Assembly: GCA_021229015.1 (NCBI GenBank)
Contig: CM037778.1
Location: 13,297,294 to 13,361,293, forward strand
DNA from: Solen grandis
Lineage: Eukaryota > Mollusca > Bivalvia > Adapedonta > Solenidae
Direction: 5' to 3'
Length of the DNA: 64,000 nt
Below the pieces are notes generated by a model that saw nothing but the letters and a program-made list of their open reading frames with translations, was not told where the DNA came from and did no database searches. Every line of letters starts with the position of its first letter. The first letter of the stretch is position 1. Below are positions 38,201 through 49,885 of the stretch, piece by piece. Both the position numbers and the translations under genes were made by a program.

Positions 38201-40619
38201 ATCTTCATCATTTTTTCACTGTTAATGCAGTTTTATAAAATAAATATAATCATGGAAAAAAAATCAGCCATAATATGCAACGGTCAAGGTCATATACCAA
38301 TTATTATTATTTTTATCGGCATAAAATACCTCAAAATCTAAAAATATTTTATAGAATGTATATGAACAAAAGTTTTAGTCTGTGAAGAGATCTTTTCATT
38401 GGTGTTTAGATTTTGAAGATCGGACTTCATTTGATCAAATGACCACAGTCCAAAGTTTGATCCTCTTTAATATCAAACAATTGTATATCCATACGTTTCC
38501 TCTTTTTCGCTGCTCCTGACTTTATTTTTTGTTCCATCTTCATCATTATTTCACTGTTTATGCATTTCTATAAAACAAATAAATTCATAGAAAAAAATCA
38601 AGCATAATATGCAAAGGTCAAGGTCATATACCAATTATTATTATTTTTATCGGCATAAAATAGCTCCAAATCTAAAAATATTTTATAGAAAGTATATGAA
38701 CAAAAGTTTTAGTTCTTTAAGAGCTCTTTCCAGTGATGTTTAGATTTTGAAGATAGGACTTGATTTGGTCATATTACGGCAGTCCAAAGTTTGATCCTTT
38801 TTGGAATAATTGTAAATCAGTTTTTATGCTTCAAATTGTGATATATAAGAAATAGAATGTTCGACTAGTGCGACTTGCGTACTTGATTGAACTATTTGCT
38901 GCATTGCTAGGTACCTAATGGAAAAATTGTAATCAATTTTGTTTCTCATTTTGCCGCTAGGGGGCGCTTAGCTTGAAAGCACTCTTCTACTTATAACTCA
39001 AAAAGTTAAAGCCTGATCCAAATGCGGTTTACTGCATTATGTTTCTTGTTGATAGCCTAATAAAATATGATAGTTTCTAGGTATGAGTGGCTGAAACTTT
39101 TTGAGCTAGCAACGGAAGGTTGAAAGTTCGAACCTCGCAAAAAACTGTGCAGATGAGGGTATGTGTACGAAAAACCTATCCGTTTTTGTTAGACATCAGA
39201 TAGAAGAATTCTGTTTGCTGCAAATGATTTGCAAGACATTTACGCACAAAATATATTGGGTAGCGAATTTAATAAATACATGGTTTGTCCTCTAGAAACG
39301 GTCAAACTTCACTAAATTTTAGGAAAAATTAAAATTTCGAAAAGATGTTTTTTGTCGCTCCTGACTTTATTTTTAGTTCATTCTTCATGATATTTTCACA
39401 AGTTATGTATTGTTATGTTTTAAAGGGCCTCACAATTAAAAAGTTAAAATGAAATTTCAAAGGTCAAGGTCATATTACGATAATTGTGTTTTTATTCGGC
39501 TCCGAATAGCTCCAAAACAAAAAATATTTTATTGAAAGTATATAACAAAAGTTTTAGTTCTTGAATAGCCCTTTCCAGTGATGTTTAGGTTTTGAAGATC
39601 GGACTTGATTTGGTCATATTACGGCAGTCCAAAGTTTGATCCTTTTTTGGAATAATTGTAAATCAGTTTTTATGCTTCAAATTGTGATATATAAGGAATA
39701 GAATGATCGACTAGTGCGACTTGTATGCTTCATTGAACCATTTGCTGCATTTCTAGGTACCTAATAGTAAAATTTTACTCAATTTTGTTTCTCATTTTGC
39801 TGCTAGGGGGCGCTTGGCTTGAAATCACCCTTTATTACTAAAATGATTAAAGTCTGATTTTTATGCAATTTTTTGCATTCTGTTCCTTGGTGACATCAAT
39901 TTGAAACAACACTAAAATATTTATGCGATATTTCATGAAAATGATAGTAATTCTATGCAACATTAGTTCGTTATAATGTTAAGTGGCATATCGCATTGTC
40001 GCGTGTCATTTTATACTGTTGTGTGTCGTTTGCAATTGTTGTTTATCGAGTACAATTGTCTAATGTCACCATCATAAAGCAACACACACATATAATGTTG
40101 CAGTATTCGAAGTCTGTAAAAAATGTTTTCAAGTTTGCGACTACATTACAGACAGGTAATACTTAAAAGTATTCTTCTTGGTAAAAAGTTTGCTTAAACA
40201 TTGCGACAAAAATGTTTGAAAGGTCACTGTCTTCAACAGTATTCAAAAAGCCATTGAACGAAGAAATATGTTTTTCGAAACATGCGACTGGTGATTTGAA
40301 TGGAATTGCTTTCGTGAAAACTGATGATATCGCGACTACATAACTGACAGGTAATATTCAACAATATTCTTATGGGTAAAAGGTCTGCTTAAACATTGCG
40401 ACAGAAATGTTTGAAAGATGGCTGTTAACAGTATCAACAAGCAATTGAACGAAGAAATGTTTTTCGAATCATGCGACTCGTGAACTGAATGGACTTGCTT
40501 TTGCGAAAACCGATGATATCGCGATTGCGATTCTAGTTTTATTATTATTTTTCCGTCTCTTTTTTGTGAACGGCATATCAACAAGATAGGAAACAGTCAC
40601 AGTTCTGATTTTTTTACCA
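38201..40619 (+). mobile_element. Helitron-like repeat block 1
   Basis: The left part is lost in the gap. It contains ~330-bp units (start GCTCCTGACTTTATTTTT at 38512, with a partial unit before) and a second core with TTTTGCCGCTAGGGGGCGCT. A twofold ~205-bp subrepeat ends in GCGAAAACCGATGATATCGC and finally GATTCTAG|T near 40536. It is nearly identical to block 2 at an offset of 2914-2915 bp. No coding capacity. Confidence 0.75.
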
Positions 40620-43354
40620 GTTTTGTCCTAGGATCTGAATTTGATCCTAACGTCGAGAAAATTTTCATTTTTGTCTTAATTTTGCCGCTAGGGGGCGTTT
40701 TGTAAAAGTGACTAAGGGCTAATAACTCTGTTATTTGAAGTCCGATTGAAATGCGGTTTTTTGCATTGCTTTACTTGTCAGTTACTTAATAAAATATGAT
40801 AGTTTTCAAAAAGTTGCGTATATATAACTTTCGTGCTACAGGAGGTTGAATGTTCGAATCTCGAAAAAACTGTGAAATGAGGGTAGGTCTGCGAAAAATT
40901 TATCCACGTCTTTCAGAAATGAGATAGGAGATTTTTGTTTGTTGCATATGATTCGCAAGACATATACGCACAAAATATATAGTGTGGCGATTTTGAGAAA
41001 TGCATGGTTTGTCCACAGTATGCGGTCAAACTTTACCAATATTTTCGAAAAGTCAACATTTTCAAAGCATGACTTTTAATGTTATTTGCAGCTCCTGACT
41101 TTATTTTTTATTCAATCTTCATCATTTTTTCACTGTTAATGCAGTTTTATAAAATAAATATAATCATGGAAAAAAAATCAGCCATAATATGCAACGGTCA
41201 AGGTCATATACCAATTATTATTATTTTTATCGGCATAAAATACCTCAAAATCTAAAAATATTTTATAGAATGTATATGAACAAAAGTTTTAGTCTGTGAA
41301 GAGATCTTTTCATTGGTGTTTAGATTTTGAAGATCGGACTTCATTTGATCAAATGACCACAGTCCAAAGTTTGATCCTCTTTAATATCAAACAATTGTAT
41401 ATCCATACGTTTCCTCTTTTTCGCTGCTCCTGACTTTATTTTTTGTTCCATCTTCATCATTATTTCACTGTTTATGCATTTCTATAAAACAAATAAATTC
41501 ATAGAAAAAAATCAAGCATAATATGCAAAGGTCAAGGTCATATACCAATTATTATTATTTTTATCGGCATAAAATAGCTCCAAATCTAAAAATATTTTAT
41601 AGAAAGTATATGAACAAAAGTTTTAGTTCTTTAAGAGCTCTTTCCAGTGATGTTTAGATTTTGAAGATAGGACTTGATTTGGTCATATTACGGCAGTCCA
41701 AAGTTTGATCCTTTTTGGAATAATTGTAAATCAGTTTTTATGCTTCAAATTGTGATATATAAGAAATAGAATGTTCGACTAGTGCGACTTGCGTACTTGA
41801 TTGAACTATTTGCTGCATTGCTAGGTACCTAATGGAAAAATTGTAATCAATTTTGTTTCTCATTTTGCCGCTAGGGGGCGCTTAGCTTGAAAGCACTCTT
41901 CTACTTATAACTCAAAAAGTTAAAGCCTGATCCAAATGCGGTTTATTGCATTATGTTTCTTGTTGATAGCCTAATAAAATATGATAGTTTCTAGGTATGA
42001 GTGGCTGAAACTTTTTGCGCTAGCAACGGAAGGTTGAAAGTTCGAACCTCGCAAAAAACTGTGCAGATGAGGGTATGTGTACGAAAAACCTATCCGTTTT
42101 TGTTAGACATCAGATAGAAGAATTCTGTTTGCTGCAAATGATTTGCAAGACATATACGCACAAAATATATGGGGTAGCGAATTTAATAAATGCATGGTTT
42201 GTCCTCTAGAAACGGTCAAACTTCACTAATTTTAGGAAAAATTAAAATTTCGAAAACATGATTTTTGTCGCTCCTGACTTTATTTTTAGTTCATTCTTCA
42301 TGATATTTTCACAAGTTATGTATTGTTATGTTTTAAAGGGCCTCACAATTAAAAAGTTAAAATGAAATTTCAAAGGTCAAGGTCATATTACGATAATTGT
42401 GTTTTTATTCGGCTCCGAATAGCTCCAAAACAAAAAATATTTTATTGAAAGTATATAAACAAAAGTTTTAGTTCTTGAATAGCCCTTTCCAGTGATGTTT
42501 AGGTTTTGAAGATCGGACTTGATTTGGTCATATTACGGCAGTCCAAAGTTTGATCCTTTTTTGGAATAATTGTAAATCAGTTTTTATGCTTCAAATTGTG
42601 ATATATAAGGAATAGAATGTTCGACTAGTGCGACTTGTATGCTTCATTGAACCATTTGCTGCATTTCTAGGTACCTAATAGTAAAAATTTTACTCAATTT
42701 TGTTTCTCATTTTGCTGCTAGGGGGCGCTTGGCTTGAAATCACCCTTTATTACTAAAATGATTAAAGTCTGATTTTTATGCAATTTTTTGCATTCTGTTC
42801 CTTGGTGACATCAATTTGAAACAACACTAAAATATTTATGCGATATTTCATGAAAATGATAGTAATTCAATGCAACATTAGTTCGTTATAATGTTAAGTG
42901 GCATATCGCATTGTCGCGTGTCATTTTATACTGTTGTGTGTCGTTTGCAATTGTTGTTTATCGAGTACAATTGTCGTATGTCATCCTCATAAAGCAACAC
43001 ACACATATAATGTTGCAGTACCCGAAGTCTGTAAAAAAAGTTTTCAAGTTTGCGACTACATTACAGACAGGTAATACTTAGAAGTATTCTTCTTGGTAAA
43101 AAGTCTGCTTAAACATTGCGACAAAAATGTTTGAAAGATCACTGTATTCAACAGTATTCAAAAAGCCATTGAACGAAGAAATATGTTTTTCGAAACATGT
43201 GACTCGTGAACTGAATGGAATTGCTTTTGCGAAAACCGATGATATCGCATTAGCGATTCTAGTTTTTTTTTTATTATTTTTCTAACCTTTTTTTGTGAAC
43301 GGCATATCACCATGATAGAAAAAAGTCACATTTCTGATTTTTTTACCAGTTTTG
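40620..43354 (+). mobile_element. Helitron-like repeat block 2 (near-identical duplicate)
   Basis: From GAATTTGATCCTAACG to GCGATTCTAG|T at 43262. The part 41115-43066 matches 38201-40151 almost base for base, with scattered single differences. It has one copy rather than two of the ~205-bp terminal subrepeat. ~330-bp units start at 41091 and 41426. Confidence 0.78.
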
Positions 43355-43364
43355 TCCTATAATT

Positions 43365-43400
43365 AGGTTTTCGTGGACTGCAACGCAGCCGCGAAAACCT
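43365..43400. repeat. Terminal hairpin of a Helitron-like element
   Basis: AGGTTTTCG and CGAAAACCT pair around a short loop containing GGACTGCAACGCAGCCG. The same CGAAAACC motif, in the other orientation, is found just before each CTAG end of this family. Confidence 0.75.
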
Positions 43401-44470
43401 ACTGTTCTTCTTGTGTTTCTTTTTCCCTTTTTTTTTTTTCCATTATTATTATTCTTTGCACTTTTTTTGTGGCCGCTGTTGCGACATGATTAGAAGTGCT
43501 ACAAATATGAAAATTTCCATGCATACTCACATGTATCTGAAGTTGTGCACCACTAAGTTTGTTTTTCATTTTAGTACTAAGTTTTGCCGCTAGGTGGCGT
43601 TTAGCATCAAAACATATAATTGCCGATAACTCTGTCATTTGACATTTTATTTGTATGCAGTTTTTTGCATTCTGTTCTCTGTCAACTGCCCGTTAAAATA
43701 TGATGAGTGGCAATATCCATATCTTTGAAACTTTTGAGCTAGAAGAGGTTGAATGTTTGAATCTTTGAAAAAATCTGGCAAATTAGGGTGTGTCCACGAA
43801 AAACATGCCCATTTTTGTTAGAGATTAGATACGCTCATTCTGTTTTTTGAAATTGATTCCGAAGATCTTTGCGCACAAAATATATGGGGTGGCGATTTCA
43901 GAAAATGCATAAAATGGCTTTCAATAAGCGTTCAAAGTGCACTAAAATATGGAGGAAACAAATTTTCGAGAATAGGCATTTTTTTAGTTTTTGGAGGATT
44001 CTGTCATTATTTTTGAAGCAATCTTTATGAAATTTTCACAGATTGTATTGTTTGTTGTTTCCAGGGACTTCACAGTTTCAAATTTTCAAAAAATGCAAAG
44101 GTCAAGGTCATATTGTGATTATTGGTTTTTTCTTTGACCTTAAATATCTCAAAATCTAAAAATATTTTATCGAAAGAATATGGGTAAAATCAAAAGCCTC
44201 TAAAAAGTACTTTTTGAAGAATTTTAGTTTTTTCAGATCGGGATTGATTTGGTTGTTTGGTGGCAGTATGAAGTTTGGTCAAACTTTGAATTGATTTTAA
44301 AGCCTTTAAAGTTTAAATGTGTGATATATTTTGTCATCATTGGAAAAAAGAATGTCTTACCTCGTCAACAAAAAAAGAATTTTGAAAATCTGTCAAGAAT
44401 TGATGAATTTATAGAGAATTTCAATACATGACCCAGAATAAAAACAGAGAAAATTTGACAGAAGTTACCT
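43401..44470 (+). mobile_element. Diverged Helitron-like core following the hairpin
   Basis: Carries the family landmarks in order but diverged: TTTTGCCGCTAGGTGGCGTT, ATGCAAAGGTCAAGGTCATA (44099) and CTCAAAATCTAAAAATATTT. The matching 3' end may be the CTAG end at 46541-46576, with unrelated sequence and a SINE between. Confidence 0.6.
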
Positions 44471-45970
44471 ATGTTCTATAATTAGATGCAGCTCTGCTAG
44501 CTGGCTTGCAACAGGTCAATGAATAAACACTGGTCTGAATGACCTGTGTAAAAGCGCTCAAAGAATCCTGGGTAAGAGAGAGAGAGAGGGAGAGAGAGGG
44601 GATGAATTGTGTCTTTATTCTACATGTATTATTATTCCTCCCACACACTCACTATTGAATTGGATAGCAAAACAACTAAGTACATGTACAAACATCCACC
44701 TTTTAAACAAGTTTTAGCTTACCAAAAGTTCCTTCTAGTGCATTACTGAACTTTGAGGCATAGAGTGAAAGCTGATATATGTTTAACCAAATGGCTTGTT
44801 ACGTTACCAAAATTTTTGATAACAAATAAATTGTAAATCATTTATACTACTGAAAACTATTGTTCTTATAATAATAAGCAGGATTCCCAACTGTCTCACC
44901 TGATTTTTAACTGTTTAGTATAAAAAGTGGGACACTTTGGAAGACATTTTTGAGCGCACAGTGATGATCAACATTAATCAAATCGTTCAATGTGCCACAC
45001 TTAGATCATATTGGCTCATTGCCAATACATGGATGCTTAAAGGCATCTCAAAACCCTTATATAAGTGACCCCCACCCCCATTTATTCAATTCAATTCAAT
45101 AGTTTATTTCCAAGATTTACATAGTAAATAACATTGGACAAAGCATATAGTAACAAAATATATTGGTTATGGCGGTTGTTTTCAATTAATTATGGTATTG
45201 AGTATAATAATATATATCATCAAGCAAAAATTCACCCACCCGCCGTTGTGTGGGCATCTGTTTTTGATTAGGCAGGCTGCCACAGTCTGTCACAGGTATT
45301 GTTCAAGAGTGCATATGTTGCTACATGGGGTTGTATGTAGTCATTCACAGTTTGTAAAAAAGTTGTGAACATACCAAATACCAGAAATGATCCTAAAAGT
45401 TCTCTATTATTTTTTTTTTTATTCGAGCAAATATAAATCTTCCTTTTCTTTCTTTCTTTCTCTGTTGATTTATTATGTCTACTTTATTTTGTTCTTTCTT
45501 TCTTTCATTTTTTCATTTATTTTGTTCTTTCTTTCTTATTTTATTTAAGTTGTAAAATTATCATAAAAAGGGACATTAATTTTTTAAATAAGTTATGTAT
45601 CACTCATTACTTTCATTCTCTCATTTCTTCCCTCAACACATGTTTATATGTCGGAAATCAACACAAATTTTATTACTTGTTTATTCAATAAGAGAAATTC
45701 TGTTGAATAAAATGTAACAAAATGTCTCTAGCAAAAGCAAATAAAAAACAAAAAGATCTTGCATTGTCAGAATTATGTCCTTCAGGCTCATTTTAATTAC
45801 TACAAAAATGCGTATCTCTATATTTTCAATATCAAAACTTTAATTCTGAAATAAATGCCGTATGATCCTATAATCATGCAGTTACAAAATTGACTCCAAG
45901 TAATAAATGTAATAAAGAATAATTATGTAAGGGATCATAAACTAAACAACCCACATATTATCACTATCAT
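44471..45970. other. AT-rich stretch without gene
   Basis: GA-rich run at 44573-44602, ATTCA repeats at about 45085-45102, CTTT-rich runs at 45430-45540. No coding exon seen. Confidence 0.5.
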
Positions 45971-45983
45971 TCATTATATGTTT

Positions 45984-46232
45984 GGGGCCTCCGTGGCCGA
46001 GAGGGTTAAGTCGCTGACTTTAACACTCACTCTGCCCCTCACCGCGTGGGTTTGAATCCCGGCAGGGTCATTCGGATTTTCATGTGAGGAAGCCTTCCAG
46101 CTGGCTTGCGGTAGGTCGGTGGTTCTACCCGGATGTCTCCGTGCATTCGTGTCCTTCCTCCACCTGTAATTAGCTGGACGTCGCTATATGACTGAAATAC
46201 TGTCGAAGCGACGGTAAACTCAAATAGTCAAG
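45984..46232 (+). mobile_element. tRNA-derived SINE (family 2), complete copy
   Basis: A perfect 13-base target duplication TCATTATATGTTT flanks it (45971-45983 and 46233-46245). The 249-bp element starts GGGGCCTCCGTGGCCGAGAG (A box), has a long variable-arm-like spacer as in Ser/Leu-type tRNAs, then GTGGGTTTGAATCCCGG (B box). The body follows (CATGTGAGGAAGCCTTCCAG, TTAGCTGGACGTCGCTATAT) and the tail ends ACTCAAATAGTCAAG. It is the reference copy for the three partial ones in the window. Confidence 0.93.
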
Positions 46233-46540
46233 TCATTATATGTTTATTGCTTTGTGTAAAACTAGCCTACTATCTCACTTCCATTGTAGCAGATAATTTA
46301 GTTATGCATCAACCCATCAGAGGTTTTACCGTAACATATAGGTACTATATTGGCTAAAGACTCCCTGCAGTGATGACCAGCAATTAGCAGGTCTGATCAC
46401 AGCAGATGGGGGCCTGGCTCAGTGGGACATCACATTCCTTTCGAGATGCCTTTAAGTTTTGGTCACATATAAAGCATTTTGCATTTTGTTGTTTTTCTGG
46501 TATTTTAACTTGGCTGATCAGGTTTGAAACTGTTGATCAT

Positions 46541-46576
46541 CACGAAAACCGTTGCATTTGCAGTATGCAAATCTAG
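46541..46576 (+). repeat. Helitron-like 3' end (hairpin plus CTAG)
   Basis: CACGAAAACCGTTGCATTTG leads into a TTGCAT...ATGCAA hairpin, then ATCTAG followed by T. The CTAG fits the CTRR|T end rule of Helitrons. Confidence 0.6.
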
Positions 46577-48880
46577 TTTGAATTTGATCCTAACGTTGAG
46601 AAAATGTTCATTTTTGTCTTAGTTTTGCCGCTAGGTGGCGTTTTGTAAAAATGACTAAGGGCTAATAAGTCTGTTATTTGAGGTCCGATTCAAATGCGGT
46701 TTTTTGCATTGTGTTCCTTTTCAGAAACTTAATAAAATATGATACGTTTCAATTATTTGCGTATATAAAACTTTCGTGCTACAGGAGGTTGAAAGTTCGA
46801 ATCTCGAAAAAACGATGATATAAAGGTAAGTCTACGAAAAAAGTCCCCATTTTTTTTAGAGATGAGATAGGAGAATTTTGTTTGTTGCATGTGATTCGCA
46901 AGACATATACGCACAAAATATATGGTGTGGCGATTTTGAGAAATGCATGGTTTGTCCACAGTACGCGGTCAAACATAACCAATATTTTCGAAAAATCAAC
47001 ATTTTAAAAGCATGACTTTTAAGGTTATTTGCAGCTCCTGACTTGATTTTTTGTTCAATCTTCATCATTTTTTCACTGTTAATGCATTTTTATAAAACAA
47101 ATAAAATCATAGGAAAAAAATCACCCATAATATACAAAGGTCAAGGTCATATACCAATTATTATTATTTATATCGGAATAAAATAGCTCAAAATCTAAAA
47201 ATATTTTATAGAAAGTATATGAACAAAAGTTTTAGTTTGTGAGGAGATCTTTCCATTGGTGTTTAGTTTTTGAAGATCGGACTTCATTTGATCAAATGAC
47301 CACAGTCCAAACTTTGATCCTCTTATCAAACAATTGTATATCCATATGTTTCCTCTTTTTTGCTGCTCCTGACTTTATTTTTTGTTCAATCTTCATTATT
47401 ATTTCACTGTTTATGCATTTTTATAAAACGAATAAATTCATTGAAAAAAATCAAGCATAATATGCAAAGGTCAAGGTCATATACTAATTATTATTATTTT
47501 TATCGGCATAAAATATCTCCAAATCTAAAAATATTTTATAGAAAGTATATGAACAAAAGTTTTAGTCTGTGAAAAGATCTTTCCATTAATGTTTAGTTTT
47601 TGAAGATCGGACTTCATTTGATCAAATGACCACAGTCCAAGGTTTGATCCTCTTATCAAACAATTGTATATCCATATGTTTCCCCTTTTTTGCTGCTCCT
47701 GACTTTATTTTTTGTTCAATCTTCATCATTATTGCACTGTTTATGCATTTTTATAAAACAAATAAAATCATAGAAAAAAAAAAAAGTATAATATGCAAAG
47801 GTCAAGGTCATATACCAATTATTATTATTTTTTCGGCATAAAATAGCTCCAAATCTAAAAATATTTTTTAAAAAGTATATGAACAAAAGTTTTAGTCTGT
47901 GAACAGATCTTTCCATTGGTGTTTAGTTTTTGAAGATCGGACTTGATTTGGTCATTTTACGGCAGTCCAAGTTTTGATCCTCTTTAGAACAATTGTAAAT
48001 CAGTTTTTATGCTTCAAATTGTGATATATAAGGAATAGAATGTTTGACTAGTGCGACTTGTATACTTGATTGAACCATTTGCTGCATTGCTAGGTACCTA
48101 ATAGTAAAATTTTAATCAGTTTTGGTTCTCATTTTGCCGCTTGGGGGCGATTAGCTTGAAATCACTATTAATAATTTAAAAAAAAATGAAGTCTGATTTT
48201 TATGCGATTTTTTTTGCATTCTGTTCTTCGGTGACATCAATTTGAAATGACACAAAAAAGATAATGCGATATTTCATAAACATGATAGTAATTCAATGCA
48301 ACAGTTGTTCGTAATAGTGTTGACTGGCATATTGCATTGTCGTGTGTCATTTTATACTGTTGTATGTCGTTTGCAATTGTTATTTATCGAATACAATTGT
48401 CATTTGTCTCCATCATAAAGTTAAACACACATATAACATTGCAGTACCCGAAGTCCGTAAAAAATGTTTTCAAGTTTACGACTACATAACAGACAGGTAA
48501 TACTCAAAAGTATTCTTCTTGGTAAAAAGTCTGATTATACATTGCGACAAAAATGTTTGAATGATCACTGTTAACAGTATTCAACAAGCCATTGAACGAA
48601 GAAATATGTTTTTCGAATCATGCATCTCATGAACTGAATGGAATTGCTTTCATGAAAACTGATGATATCGCGATTTCATAACTGACAGGTAATACTCAAC
48701 AATACTCTCTTGGGTAAAAAGTCTGCTTAAACATTGCGACAGAAACGTTTGAAAGATCGCTGTTAACATTATAAACAAGCCATTGAACGAAGAAATATTT
48801 TTCGAATCTTGCGACTCGTGAACTTAATGGAATTGCTTTTGCGAAAACCGATGATATCGCGATTGCGATTCTAGTTTATT
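46577..48880 (+). mobile_element. Helitron-like repeat block 3
   Basis: Begins GAATTTGATCCTAACG like block 2 and ends GCGATTGCGATTCTAG|T at 48874. Three ~330-bp units start at 47034, 47364 and 47695. The ~205-bp terminal subrepeat is present twice. Clearly diverged from blocks 1 and 2, so it is an older copy. Confidence 0.78.
47034..48020 (+). repeat. Tandem array of ~330-bp units
   Basis: Three successive units start GCTCCTGACTT at 47034, 47364 and 47695 (spacing 330 and 331). Each carries AGGTCAAGGTCA and CTAAAAATATTTTATAGAAA. Confidence 0.85.
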
Positions 48881-49795
48881 TTTATTTTTGTTTTATAAAC
48901 TGATTTGATTAACACCGCAGACACAATTATATACATAAATATAATTATTTTTTATGTGATATTATTTATATTTATGTATTCAGAAATTCTATTTAATGTT
49001 TATTTTACGTGCCTTAAAAGATGGAAATGCGATCTAAACCACAAACAATATTTTTTTGTCGAATATTCGGACTTAGAAATTGGGAAAAGAAGCCTGAATA
49101 AAAACATCGAAACTTGGTTGTGCTCGATATCGGCCTAGAATAACAGCTTCACTATGTTGTTTCATACTGAAGATCAGCACCAAGGCTTTGCTATACGTTG
49201 TATATTACAGTTTCATTACTTCTCTTTAAAGAAGAACATTATATAGGCTTCTCCCAGCAATGCTGTAATAATGACTTTCTAACATGATATCTTTCTGTTG
49301 GTATGTTTACATTACAAATGCAGCCCGGTTCCTGGTACTCATGTCCTGAACATATTGATATGCGTGAAGCCTAGTGAGACATATATTGTTTCCTACAGAA
49401 TTTATAGATATAATATCAATCCGATGGAGAACATAAATGTAAGCCTTGCACAGTTTAGCGATAAATTTACGAGCATATTATAAACCATTGCGTATAAGGC
49501 ACTGCCGCATGTATTTTTCTCCTTTTTTATATCGAACATACAGTAATGAAACATATTTATCAACTTAAATATTGTTTCATTTATATTTAAAATAGTTCGT
49601 TCACAGATGATCGGTAGGAATGAAAGAAATAATTTTCTACTCTCTCTCGTTAATGTTGGTGAAGTCTTTTTTCCTGGAAAATAAACTCGGCAAGTGTTGG
49701 TCACGTTGTACGGGAAAACGCCCTTTTCTTAAACGCAACCTCTGCGAAATAGCTTAAATATAGAACATGATGTCCCTAAATCACTGGTGCTCGTG
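48881..49795. other. AT-rich stretch without recognised features
   Basis: No supported exon. Several 60-100 codon frames lack protein character and splice context. Confidence 0.5.
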
Positions 49796-49885
49796 GTACC
49801 ACGTGATATGGCGCAATATGGCGTGTTTACCAGTTCAGGATTGGGAGTTCGTTATTTCAGCCTTTGAAGTAAGCGCATGCGCGAA
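49796..49885. promoter_or_regulatory. Candidate promoter cluster (E-box, YY1-like, NRF1-like)
   Basis: Within 90 bases are CACGTG (about 49800), two ATGGCG motifs of YY1 type (CAATATGGCG near 49813) and a perfect GCGCATGCGC palindrome (49873-49882), the NRF1 core. In animals such motifs cluster at housekeeping promoters. No adjacent gene is recognised, so this is a guess from motifs. Confidence 0.3.

Noticed and set aside
38029..38341. Open frames spanning the N gap
   Set aside because: They exist only because undefined bases were read as codons.
45984..46070. Possible functional tRNA gene
   Set aside because: A and B boxes are present, but the sequence continues into a SINE body and tail with a 13-base target duplication, and the cloverleaf pairing is poor.
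47034..48020. Regular repeats considered as a CRISPR-like array
   Set aside because: The whole ~330-bp unit repeats with no unique spacers, and the DNA is eukaryotic.
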